From NCBI GenBank assembly GCA_030679895.1, contig JAUXSN010000039.1:1-34127 (forward strand): DNA of 34,127 bases, in the 5' to 3' direction. Position 1 is the stretch's first letter. Each line of letters begins with the position of its first letter. Made by a program: the position numbers and the translations under genes. Below are positions 22,291 through 29,163 of this stretch, piece by piece. The stretch comes from Candidatus Moraniibacteriota bacterium. Its GTDB lineage: Bacteria > Patescibacteriota > Minisyncoccia > Moranbacterales > UBA11712. The notes beneath the pieces are model-generated. The model was not told where the DNA came from, searched no databases, and saw nothing but the letters and a program-made list of their open reading frames with translations.

Positions 22291-22320
22291 TTGACAGATG
22301 AAACAATTATATGTTATGGT
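22291..22320 (+). promoter_or_regulatory. Promoter of the sigma-region-4/HARE gene
   Basis: Perfect TTGACA (22291-22296), an 18-base spacer and TATGGT (22315-22320). It lies in the 277-base spacer after secF, where I see nothing else in 22118-22290. The -10 is the same as at 17433. Confidence 0.65.
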
Positions 22321-22342
22321 TGAATATCTAATCAATAAATCG

Positions 22343-22388
22343 GCCAAGCCGGATTTAATTCAGCTTTAAACCGGATTTGGCATTTTTT
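22343..22388 (+). promoter_or_regulatory. Attenuator-like hairpin directly before the sigma-region-4/HARE gene
   Basis: GCCAA (22343-22347) pairs with TTGGC (22377-22381), and CCGG (22349-22352) with CCGG (22371-22374), followed by A and six T residues. It looks like an intrinsic terminator but lies between the promoter and ATG 22395, where it could stop most transcripts before the gene. The CCGGATTT unit occurs twice as a direct repeat. Confidence 0.6.
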
Positions 22389-22394
22389 AGTAAA

Positions 22395-23510
22395 ATGGAA
22401 GAGCAGCCTGTTCAAATCATCCTAAAAGAGTCCGGATCGCAAAAAATACCGGTCAAAGAAATTACGGCCAAGTCATTGATTGAAGATCTGCTTCAACTTC
22501 TTAGCGCGAAGCAAAAACTGGTCATTGGCAGCCGTTTTGGCATTTCCGGCGGCGAGCCGAAAACTCTCGAAGCCATTGGCAAGAATCTGAACATCACCCG
22601 GGAAAGAGTGAGGCAGATCGAAGCTGATGCCATAAAAGCGCTGAAAAAAACGCGAAAAAGCGCGGAATTTGAGAAGCTCATTTTCGATATAAAAGAAATT
22701 ATCCGTGAAAAAGGCGGCATTTCTTCAAGAGATGAGTTGTCCGCCGACGTTTTCGAAAAGTTTTCCGAAAAAAAGAATTTTTCCCCGGATGAAGCCAGAG
22801 GCCTTGAAATTGCCTTTTTTATCGCCGATCTGAAAAGGAACAAAGGAAACAAGGAAACAATTGATTCCTGGACCAGTCCCGATTTTGACCGGAAACTGTT
22901 CCGCGACGCGACCTTGGCGCTCGAAAATATTTTTGATAATTCGAAAAAACTCTTTAGTCCCGAGGAAATACTTCGAAAACTGGAGTATTCTGATTTCAAG
23001 AAAAAATATCCCGGCGCCACGCCTGAACAAATCCTCAATTTTTTGAGCGTATCGAAAAAATTCGGAAAAAATGTATTCGGGGACTGGGGGAAAGCCAGAT
23101 GGCCGCTTATCCGGCCGCGAGGAGTGAGAGAAAAAGCCACGCTGGTTCTGATGAAAAAAGAAAAGCCTATTCATTTCCGCGAGATCAGCCGGCTGATTGA
23201 AGAATACGGCATGAGCCAGAAAAAGGTGCATCCCCAAACCGTCCACAACGAACTGATTCGCGACCAAAGATTTGTCCTTGTGGGGCGGGGAACCTACGCG
23301 CTTCGTGAATGGGGATACGAAGAAGGAACGGTGAAAGACGTCATAATTTCGCTTATCAAGTCGGCTGGCGGGTTTTTGAAAAGAGAAAACTTGGTCAGCG
23401 GAGTTTTAAAGAAAAGGAAAGTCAAAAAAGCCACGATATCAGTCAATCTTTCGGATAAAAATGTTTTCGAAAAAGTGAAAGACGGATACACATTAAAAGC
23501 GCAAAACTAA
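22395..23510 (+). CDS. Sigma-70 region 4 plus HARE-HTH protein
   Basis: ATG 22395 (MEEQPVQIILKE) is chosen; a TTG at 22377 lies in the hairpin. The 371-residue protein has a region-4 helix-turn-helix at about 30-85 (LSAKQKLVIGSRFG, then TLEAIGKNLNITRERVRQIE), which in sigma factors reads the -35 box. Regions 2 and 3 are absent. A charged middle part follows, and at about 244-310 a HARE-HTH domain (REKATLVLMKKEKPIHFREI, VHPQTVHNELIRDQRF, GRGTYALREWGYEEG), also found in RNA polymerase delta, ASXL and restriction enzymes. It is probably a transcription regulator binding DNA or RNA polymerase. The last codons (LKAQN) come from a dispersed repeat. Confidence 0.82.
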   Translation: MEEQPVQIILKESGSQKIPVKEITAKSLIEDLLQLLSAKQKLVIGSRFGISGGEPKTLEAIGKNLNITRERVRQIEADAIKALKKTRKSAEFEKLIFDIKEIIREKGGISSRDELSADVFEKFSEKKNFSPDEARGLEIAFFIADLKRNKGNKETIDSWTSPDFDRKLFRDATLALENIFDNSKKLFSPEEILRKLEYSDFKKKYPGATPEQILNFLSVSKKFGKNVFGDWGKARWPLIRPRGVREKATLVLMKKEKPIHFREISRLIEEYGMSQKKVHPQTVHNELIRDQRFVLVGRGTYALREWGYEEGTVKDVIISLIKSAGGFLKRENLVSGVLKKRKVKKATISVNLSDKNVFEKVKDGYTLKAQN

Positions 23511-23538
23511 AAATTAAAAACTAAAAATTAAAAATTTT
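23492..23538 (+). repeat. CAAAGCGCAAAAC-family repeat at the 3' end of the sigma/HARE gene
   Basis: ATTAAAAGCGCAAAACTAAAAA is followed by ATTAAAAACTAAAA repeats. Its first part encodes the last residues TLKAQN and the stop codon. The rest of the spacer to 23603 has palindromic scraps (GCTCGC, and GATTTTATC...ATAAAAT) but no gene. Confidence 0.65.
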
Positions 23539-23603
23539 GGCGCTCGCTTTGCTCGCGGACTATTCGATAGATTTTATCCTGCGAAGCGGGAATCCATAAA
23601 ATA

Positions 23604-24872
23604 ATGGACTTTTTCACATTATTAAAACAAGAGGTTGAAACAACCAGACAAGTAATTTCCGCCACGTGGTGGTTTGTCTTTCCGGTTGTTTTATTTTATC
23701 TTTTCCAGATAATGTGGATAAAGTATGTCTGGGGAGAATATAAAAAAAAGCTGAAATACATCTTGCTTGAGATCAAACCTCCCCGAGACATTGAAAAAAG
23801 CCCCAAAACAATGGAGCAGTTTTTCATTTTTCTCCACGGAATCTGGTCAACGCCCAATTATTTCGACTATTATCTCAAGGGCCGCGTCAAACAGTCGCAA
23901 TTCGCTCTTGAGATACAGGGAGTGAACGGAGAGATCCATTTTTTTGTCCGGACGGAGGAACGATATCGAAACCTGGTGGAGTCGGGAATTTATGCCCAAT
24001 ATCCGGATGCCGAAATCCAGGAGACGGAAGATTATGTTTTATCTGTTCCGAAAAATGTGCCTAATCCGGACTGGAATATGTGGGGAACGGATTATAAGTT
24101 TGCCAAAGACGACGCTTATCCGATCCGGACTTACCATAAGTTCCAGGAAGAAGTGACCAAGGGTATGATCGAGCCCCTGGCATCGCTCGCGGACATCATT
24201 TCCACTCTTCCGCCGGGACATCAACTTTGGTTGCAAATTCTCATTATTCCGATCAAAGACAAGACCTGGAGGCCCGAGGTCCAGAAAATCGTGGCAAAAC
24301 TGGCCGGCCGGGAAGTGAAAAAAGAAGCCGTAGCGATCATCAGGTTTTTTCAGGAAGCTGTTGATATCGTCGCTTCAGCTTTCAAATATATTTTCAATCC
24401 GGTTCCGGAGGAAGAAGAAAAAAAGAAAGAAGAAGCTCCGCTTCAGTTTCGGCTGACTCCCGTCGAGAAGGATGTTCTTCAGGCGGTGGAAGAAAGCTTG
24501 AATAAAAAGGCCTTTAAGACCAAAATCAGGAATATATACGTTGCTCCCCGCAAAACTTTCAAAAAAGTTTTTTATCAGGGAGTGGACGGCTTTATCCATC
24601 AGTTCAATGACCCGAATCTCAACACGCTCGACAAGGACAACGAAACCAAAACATATGCCAATTATTATTTCGTGAAATACCGCATGCTCTGGGCGCAAAG
24701 GAAGATCTGGAACCGCTATTTGACGCGCGATGACGACGGCCCGAACGTCATTCTCAACACCGAAGAGCTGGCGACTCTTTTTCATTTGCCGGATATGTCG
24801 GCTCTGTCGCCGTCAATCGCCAGAGTGGAAGCGAAAAAGGGCGGAGCGCCGATTAATTTGCCGATCGGATAA
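23604..24872 (+). CDS. Membrane protein paired with a VirD4-like ATPase
   Basis: The 422-residue protein has one or two hydrophobic segments near residues 22-46 (WWFVFPVVLFYLFQIMW), then a large soluble part with EQFFIFLHGIWSTPNYFDYY, YAQYPDAEIQETEDY and PPGHQLWLQILI. This pattern recalls N-terminal regions of conjugation-type VirB4/TraC ATPases and of proteins found beside VirD4-like ATPases, but no Walker motif is present. A Glu/Lys-rich linker (268-275) splits it. It lies 30 bases before the ATPase gene and is almost surely its partner, perhaps the membrane platform. No conjugation genes are seen nearby, so the role is open. Confidence 0.65.
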   Translation: MDFFTLLKQEVETTRQVISATWWFVFPVVLFYLFQIMWIKYVWGEYKKKLKYILLEIKPPRDIEKSPKTMEQFFIFLHGIWSTPNYFDYYLKGRVKQSQFALEIQGVNGEIHFFVRTEERYRNLVESGIYAQYPDAEIQETEDYVLSVPKNVPNPDWNMWGTDYKFAKDDAYPIRTYHKFQEEVTKGMIEPLASLADIISTLPPGHQLWLQILIIPIKDKTWRPEVQKIVAKLAGREVKKEAVAIIRFFQEAVDIVASAFKYIFNPVPEEEEKKKEEAPLQFRLTPVEKDVLQAVEESLNKKAFKTKIRNIYVAPRKTFKKVFYQGVDGFIHQFNDPNLNTLDKDNETKTYANYYFVKYRMLWAQRKIWNRYLTRDDDGPNVILNTEELATLFHLPDMSALSPSIARVEAKKGGAPINLPIG

Positions 24873-24875
24873 TTT

Positions 24876-24894
24876 CCTAACATTCGATGTTAGG
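24876..24894 (+). repeat. CCTAACAT/ATGTTAGG palindrome
   Basis: Arms CCTAACAT and ATGTTAGG surround TCG in the 30-base gap before the VirD4-like gene. The same arms recur at 31817-31835. Confidence 0.8.
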
Positions 24895-24902
24895 CGAACA
24901 AT

Positions 24903-26654
24903 ATGGAAAAAATCACCACTTTCGCCAAAACCAATTTCCGGGGACAAGACCGGGCTTTCGGCATCAAGATGGATGACCGCCGCCGGCATTTTTACGTGGT
25001 GGGAAAAACCGGAACCGGAAAGACGACTATGATCCAGAATATGGCCATTCAGGATATTCAAAACGGCCATGGCGTGGCGGTTGTCGATCCCCATGGAGAA
25101 TTTGCCGAAACTATCATCAAGGCCATTCCCTCCAGTCGGATAAACGACGTTATCTATTTCAATCCGGCCGACCAGGAATATCCCATCGCCTTCAACGTCA
25201 TGGAAAAGGTGGACACGGAATACCGGCATCTTATCGCTTCGGGACTTGTCGGGGTTTTCAAAAAAATCTGGGCGGATTCCTGGGGGCCGCGCCTTGAATA
25301 TATCCTGCGAAACGCCATTCTCGCTCTTCTTGAATATCCGGGCAGCACGCTTTTGGGCGTTACCCGCATCCTGGTTGATAAAAATTATCGGGCGCGCGTC
25401 GTCGAAAAAATAACCGATCCCGTCGTCAAGTCTTTCTGGGTGGATGAATTCACGCAATGGAACGACCGGGTGCTCCAGGAAGTCATTTCTCCGATCCAGA
25501 ACAAGGTCGGGCAATTCCTTTCCAGCGCTCTTATCCGAAACATTGTCGGCCAGACCAAGTCGGCTTTCAATATCCGGGATCTGATGGATGAGGGGAAAAT
25601 ATTGATTATGAATCTTTCCAAAGGCCGGATCGGAGAGGACAACAGCGCCCTTCTCGGAGCGATGATGATCACCAAGATCCAGCTCGCGGCAATGGGCCGG
25701 GTGGATATTCCGGAAGACCAAAGAAAGGATTTTTATCTCTATGTCGATGAATTTCAGAACTTTGCCACGGATTCTTTCGCCAATATTCTTTCCGAGGCCA
25801 GAAAATATCATCTCAATCTGATTATCGCCCATCAATATATAGGCCAGCTGGTGACGGACACTTCAACGAGGGTGCGGGACGCCGTTTTCGGCAATGTCGG
25901 GACGCTCTGCGCGTTCCGGGTCGGAGCGGAAGACGCGGAATTTCTGGAAAAAGAATTCGAGCCAGTTTTTGTGATCCAGGATCTGGTGAATCTTCCCAAT
26001 CGCAATATTTATATCAAGCTGATGATAGACGGATTCACGGGAAGCGCTTTTTCGGCGACGACGCTTCCCCCGATCGATCTCGCGCCAACAAAGCAAAATG
26101 AGGAAAAAGTGATCCGCATAACCCGGGAACGATATGGAACGGAACGGAAAATCGTGGAAGAAAAAATCGCCCGCTGGAGCGGCATGATAACGGAAAAAGA
26201 TCTGGAGAAAGCAGCCGTAAAAAGCGAAAATAAAGTTGTGAGAGAAACAAAAAATCCCCCAAGAAAAGCCAATACGGCGAGTGCTCCTGTTGTGGAAAAG
26301 AAGGGCGACCAAACAATGTATCCGGCCAAATGCGCCACCTGCGAAATGGACATTGAAGTTCCTTTCAAGCCGGATGGCAGCCGGCCGACTTTCTGCAAGG
26401 ATTGCCTCAAGGATTATCAGCGCCAGCAGGCCAGGATCCAGGATGTCAAATCGCAAAAAGGAGAAAAAGCGGATAAGCGGCCGTTTTCGGATCGGACAGG
26501 AGGAGCGCGGCGTCCCGAACCGCGGAGGATTTCTTTGAACCAGGCCGCCAGAATGGCTCCCCGCCCCTTCAGAGAAAATCGAGAGAGGCAAAAAAAACAG
26601 GTGAATCTTACGGAAGTAAGAGCATTAATAAAAGAGAGTTTGAACTCGAAATAA
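24903..26654 (+). CDS. VirD4/TraG-like ATPase with C-terminal zinc ribbon
   Basis: The 583-residue protein has Walker A GKTGTGKTT (34-42), VAVVDPHGEFAE, Walker B FYLYVDEFQNF (D282, E283), then LIIAHQYIGQL and FGNVGTLCAFRVGAEDAE, matching the type IV coupling-protein/HerA-FtsK class of DNA-pumping ATPases. No transmembrane segment is evident, so it may depend on the upstream membrane protein. After the ATPase a linker leads to a zinc ribbon with C477-x2-C480 and C498-x2-C501, then a basic tail rich in Arg and Lys, good for nucleic-acid binding. Without relaxase or pilus genes it may serve DNA uptake, segregation or secretion; this is unknown. Confidence 0.85.
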   Translation: MEKITTFAKTNFRGQDRAFGIKMDDRRRHFYVVGKTGTGKTTMIQNMAIQDIQNGHGVAVVDPHGEFAETIIKAIPSSRINDVIYFNPADQEYPIAFNVMEKVDTEYRHLIASGLVGVFKKIWADSWGPRLEYILRNAILALLEYPGSTLLGVTRILVDKNYRARVVEKITDPVVKSFWVDEFTQWNDRVLQEVISPIQNKVGQFLSSALIRNIVGQTKSAFNIRDLMDEGKILIMNLSKGRIGEDNSALLGAMMITKIQLAAMGRVDIPEDQRKDFYLYVDEFQNFATDSFANILSEARKYHLNLIIAHQYIGQLVTDTSTRVRDAVFGNVGTLCAFRVGAEDAEFLEKEFEPVFVIQDLVNLPNRNIYIKLMIDGFTGSAFSATTLPPIDLAPTKQNEEKVIRITRERYGTERKIVEEKIARWSGMITEKDLEKAAVKSENKVVRETKNPPRKANTASAPVVEKKGDQTMYPAKCATCEMDIEVPFKPDGSRPTFCKDCLKDYQRQQARIQDVKSQKGEKADKRPFSDRTGGARRPEPRRISLNQAARMAPRPFRENRERQKKQVNLTEVRALIKESLNSK

Positions 26655-26657
26655 ATT

Positions 26658-26680
26658 TTCCTAATCAACGAGATTAGGAA
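26658..26680 (+). repeat. TTCCTAATC/GATTAGGAA hairpin
   Basis: Nine-base perfect arms surround AACGA, four bases after the ATPase stop codon. It resembles the CCTAACAT palindromes in its CCTAA/TTAGG ends. No T-run follows. Confidence 0.65.
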
Positions 26681-26685
26681 TGATT

Positions 26686-26714
26686 TTGACAAACGGTATA
26701 GTTTTGATTATCAT
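26686..26714 (+). promoter_or_regulatory. Promoter of the gene at 26765
   Basis: Perfect TTGACA (26686-26691), a 17-base spacer and TATCAT (26709-26714). A TATAAT at 26717-26722 is an alternative -10 without a good -35. Confidence 0.65.
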
Positions 26715-26721
26715 TCTATAA

Positions 26722-26739
26722 TGCCTTGCATGCAAGGCA
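26722..26739 (+). promoter_or_regulatory. 18-bp perfect palindrome at the predicted transcription start
   Basis: TGCCTTGCATGCAAGGCA is a perfect even dyad, 7 bases beyond the -10 box. Its symmetry and place suit an operator for a dimeric repressor. As RNA it would have no loop, so a DNA role is more likely. Confidence 0.55.
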
Positions 26740-26764
26740 GATCACAAAAAGCAGGGAGGCAGGC

Positions 26765-27040
26765 ATGGATAAGGATGGAGCCACGGTAGCTTTTTATGAA
26801 TTTGTGGCGATTGTCAAGTCGTTGCTGCAAAACGTGGAAAAATACCTTGAGATGTTTGATTACACCAGGGCGCATTGCCATTTTTCAACGGCAGAGCATG
26901 CCTACAGCCGAGCAGCCAGTCTTTATTTTCAGTATGTGACCGAGTGGTCACCCGAAAATGGAGAACAAGCCCGGTCAACTTTGGAGCGGATTGCGGGTCA
27001 CATTCATGGCGCTCATGATGTCATTCGGGCCGGCAAATAA
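26765..27040 (+). CDS. Small helical protein of unknown function
   Basis: ATG 26765 has a clear SD (GGGAGG, five bases upstream). The 91-residue protein appears fully helical, with VAIVKSLLQNVEKYLEMFD, AEHAYSRAASLYFQYV and ARSTLERIAGHIHGAHDVI, and several histidines. No family is recognised; the spacing of helices could suit a small four-helix bundle or a TPR-like hairpin. It has its own promoter, a possible operator and a terminator. Confidence 0.65.
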   Translation: MDKDGATVAFYEFVAIVKSLLQNVEKYLEMFDYTRAHCHFSTAEHAYSRAASLYFQYVTEWSPENGEQARSTLERIAGHIHGAHDVIRAGK

Positions 27041-27058
27041 AAAAAGGGGGGAGAAATG

Positions 27059-27093
27059 GGCTGTGGCTTTCGAGTCACAGCCTCGAATTTTTT
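27059..27093 (+). terminator. Intrinsic terminator after the small helical protein
   Basis: GGCTGTG (27059-27065) pairs with CACAGCC (27076-27082), followed by TCGAATTTTTT. Confidence 0.85.
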
Positions 27094-27118
27094 ATAAAAC
27101 AATGGTAAAATTATTATA

Positions 27119-28201
27119 ATGGATTCTAAACGTAAAAAAATTGTCGTCGCGCTTTCCGGCGGGGTGGACTCGGCGGTGGCGGCGGCGCTGCTCAAAAAAC
27201 AGGGATACGATGTCATTGGTGTTCATTTTATCTTCACTAAGCGCACTTGGAAACTAAGTTTCCAAGTGAAGGAAATGGCCGAAAAGCTGGGAATTCCGCT
27301 CAAGATTGTTGACGCGCGCAAGGAATTTCAAAAGCGGGTAATCGATTATTTTGTTTCTTCCTATAAAAAAGACCTCACGCCCAATCCGTGCGTGGTTTGC
27401 AATAAGGAAATGAAATTTCGGTTGCTTTTTGATTTGATGAAGAAGCTTAAAGCAGATTGTGTGGCGACGGGACATTACGCGCGAATTTCTAAAAATCCCA
27501 ATTTCAAAATCCAAATGTCAAATCAAATCCAAAATCCAAAATCTGAAAAAATATTTACGCTTCTTCAGGCGGTGGATAAGCAAAAAGATCAATCATACTT
27601 TCTTTATAGATTAACGCAAAAAGATTTATCGAAAATTATTTTTCCGCTGGGAAATTATACGAAAGTTGAAGTCAAGAAAATTGCCAGGAAGCTTCGGCTG
27701 CCAATTTCGGATGGCGAGGAATCGCAGGATATTTGTTTTTTGCAGAACCGGGATATAAGCTCATTTTTGAAAAAATATATAAAACCCAATCCCGGAAACA
27801 TTACAGATAAAAAGGGAAATATACTTGCGCGTCACAAAGGCTTGCCGTTTTATACCATTGGCCAGCGAAAGGGAATCGCAATTGGAGGGACGGGACCGTA
27901 TTTTGTGGTTGGAAAAAATGCGCGAAAAAATGAGTTGATCGTGACAAATGATGAAAAAAAGCTGAATTCAAAAAAATTCGAAGCGACGCGGGCCAATTGG
28001 ATCAATAAGGGAATAAATCTGCCGCTTAGCGCCAAAGTCCAAATTCGCTACCATGCCGATAAATTTCCTGCTATAATAAAACCAGGAAGATCGGGGAACT
28101 TGATCATTGAAACCAAAAAACCGCTTCGGGCGGTGACGCCCGGGCAATCAGCCGTTTTTTATAAAAATAACGAAATTTTAGGGGGCGGTATAATAATTTA
28201 A
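27119..28201 (+). CDS. mnmA: tRNA-specific 2-thiouridylase MnmA with repeat-encoded segments
   Basis: The 360-residue protein has the PP-loop ALSGGVDSAV, the tRNA-binding and catalytic NPCVVCNKEMKF with C94, TGHYARI, KDQSYFLYRL, ESQDICFL with C206, and the C-terminal GQRKGIAIGG and PGQSAVFY. MnmA makes 2-thiouridine at the wobble position of tRNA-Lys, Glu and Gln. Residues 43-50 (TWKLSFQV) are encoded by the RAYT-linked palindrome and fill the variable loop before AEKLGIP; a second repeat encodes about residues 126-143 (NPNFKIQMSNQIQNPKSE) between HYARI and the next conserved block. Both keep the frame and all catalytic residues remain, so the gene is probably active. No SD; a TATAAT overlaps the start codon. 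Confidence 0.92.
   Translation: MDSKRKKIVVALSGGVDSAVAAALLKKQGYDVIGVHFIFTKRTWKLSFQVKEMAEKLGIPLKIVDARKEFQKRVIDYFVSSYKKDLTPNPCVVCNKEMKFRLLFDLMKKLKADCVATGHYARISKNPNFKIQMSNQIQNPKSEKIFTLLQAVDKQKDQSYFLYRLTQKDLSKIIFPLGNYTKVEVKKIARKLRLPISDGEESQDICFLQNRDISSFLKKYIKPNPGNITDKKGNILARHKGLPFYTIGQRKGIAIGGTGPYFVVGKNARKNELIVTNDEKKLNSKKFEATRANWINKGINLPLSAKVQIRYHADKFPAIIKPGRSGNLIIETKKPLRAVTPGQSAVFYKNNEILGGGIII
27244..27268 (+). repeat. RAYT-linked palindrome inside mnmA (central A)
   Basis: The 23-bp palindrome (27245-27267), extended by a C/G pair to 25 bp. It is read as TWKLSFQV. It is over 8 kb from the RAYT gene. Confidence 0.92.
27493..27547 (+). repeat. CAAATCCAAA-type repeat inside mnmA
   Basis: A run of AAATCC, CAAAAT and TCAAAT units, read in frame as an Asn/Gln/Lys-rich peptide. 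It resembles AT-rich intergenic repeats of many bacterial genomes and sits in a loop of the protein. Confidence 0.7.
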
Positions 28202-28275
28202 GCGCAAAGCTAAAAACGCAAAGCGCAAAACCACAGCTTAAAGCGCAAAAATTTGAAAAGCTTTTAGTTTTAGTT
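28202..28275 (+). repeat. CAAAGCGCAAAACCACAGC repeat after mnmA
   Basis: It starts at the base after the mnmA stop codon and has the core GCAAAGCGCAAAACCACAGC followed by TTAAAGCGCAAAAAT, almost identical to the left half of the secD-secF copy. It ends in an inverted TTTTAGTTTTAG. It fills the gap to the next gene. Confidence 0.82.
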
Positions 28276-28283
28276 ATATTTTT

Positions 28284-28592
28284 ATGGGACTACTCGACGA
28301 CTACAATTCAAGCGCGGATGAAAATGGCGATGCCGATCAAAATGAACCCGACACGCGCCGCAAGCGGGCCGATTTAGATCGGAATATCGTTATGGCAGAC
28401 GCGGATCTCAAAAAAGTTTTGCGCGAAATTGCGGAACTGGAAGGCCAAGCCAGAAGATTCGAAAAAGAAGAAAAAAGAATTGAAATTGAAAGAGATGACC
28501 TTGACAAAAAGGTCAAAAAATTGCAGGATAACCAAAGGCTTCTGGAGGAGGAAATCAGAGGTCTCAAGAAAAAGCAAAAAACCCTTAGATAA
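28284..28592 (+). CDS. Small coiled-coil protein
   Basis: The 102-residue protein has an acidic start (SSADENGDADQNEPD) and a long charged helix from about residue 30 to the end with heptad-like leucines (LKKVLREIAELEGQARRFEK, LQDNQRLLEEEIRGLKKK), a clear coiled coil. No family can be named. It has no SD, follows a repeat, and its last codons overlap a small hairpin (28580-28597). Confidence 0.7.
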   Translation: MGLLDDYNSSADENGDADQNEPDTRRKRADLDRNIVMADADLKKVLREIAELEGQARRFEKEEKRIEIERDDLDKKVKKLQDNQRLLEEEIRGLKKKQKTLR

Positions 28593-28597
28593 GGGTT
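28580..28597 (+). other. Hairpin over the stop codon of the coiled-coil gene
   Basis: AACCCTT-AGAT-AAGGGTT has a 7-bp stem. There is no T-run on the + strand, but on the - strand it is followed by T-rich sequence. Its function is unclear. Confidence 0.45.
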
Positions 28598-28628
28598 AAA
28601 ATCTATTTCCTGAAAAACGGGGGGGATT

Positions 28629-29030
28629 ATGAATCAGCGAGTAGTGGTCCTTGTTGATGACGACGGGCCTCTAAGGGAGTTGCTGGAGAGCTACCTGCGA
28701 AAAAAGGGGTTTGTCGTGCACGGATTTTCTGACTTCGGTTCGGCTCTCGTGGCCGTGGAGTTGCTCGAAAAGGTGGACATACTCATTGCCGATTACCGGT
28801 ATTCCAGAGGCTTTCTCGATGGCGTTGAGTTCATTGAATGGGGTGTTGGGATAAGAAACGATTTTGGCGCGTTGGTACTGATTTCCAGCATGCCTGAAGC
28901 GAAGGAACGCGCCGAAAGGAGCTCCATCCTGATCGATTTCCTCCAAAAGCCGAATCTCGTCAATCTGTACTCCGCGAAAAAGTTTGCGGAAAGCCTGGTT
29001 CTCCTGGTAAATAGGCTGCAAAGAGAATAA
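28629..29030 (+). CDS. Single-domain response regulator (receiver only)
   Basis: The 133-residue protein is a complete receiver domain with the acidic pocket D10-D12, the phosphorylated D55 in LIADYR, the S86-S87 switch and K107 in FLQKP. No output domain is present, so it acts by protein contact as CheY or Spo0F do. No histidine kinase is seen in the window. It has a G-rich SD (GGGGGA) before ATG 28629 and a strong terminator at 29047. Confidence 0.88.
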   Translation: MNQRVVVLVDDDGPLRELLESYLRKKGFVVHGFSDFGSALVAVELLEKVDILIADYRYSRGFLDGVEFIEWGVGIRNDFGALVLISSMPEAKERAERSSILIDFLQKPNLVNLYSAKKFAESLVLLVNRLQRE

Positions 29031-29046
29031 ATAAAAAAATTTCTCC

Positions 29047-29083
29047 ATATTCCTGGTTGAGTCTTCGCCGGGAATATTTTTTT
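29047..29083 (+). terminator. Intrinsic terminator of the receiver gene
   Basis: ATATTCCTGG (29047-29056) pairs with CCGGGAATAT (29068-29077), a 10-bp stem with one G-T wobble, followed by T residues to 29083. Confidence 0.87.
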
Positions 29084-29123
29084 CCAAAAAAAACTTTACA
29101 AATTGTTAAAATTTCGCTATTTT

Positions 29124-29129
29124 TATAAT
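29124..29129 (+). promoter_or_regulatory. -10 box of alaS
   Basis: TATAAT, 34 bases before ATG 29164. A TTGTTA at 29103 is a possible -35 with a short 15-base spacer. Confidence 0.5.
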
Positions 29130-29163
29130 CACTGGATCTAAATAAAATACTAAATACCAGCGT

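Noticed and set aside
26722-26739. Dyad at 26722 as an intrinsic terminator
   Set aside because: It has no loop and no T-run, and it lies at the start of a transcription unit.
27119-28201. mnmA as a pseudogene broken by repeats
   Set aside because: The frame is open throughout and the PP-loop, both cysteines and C-terminal motifs are intact.
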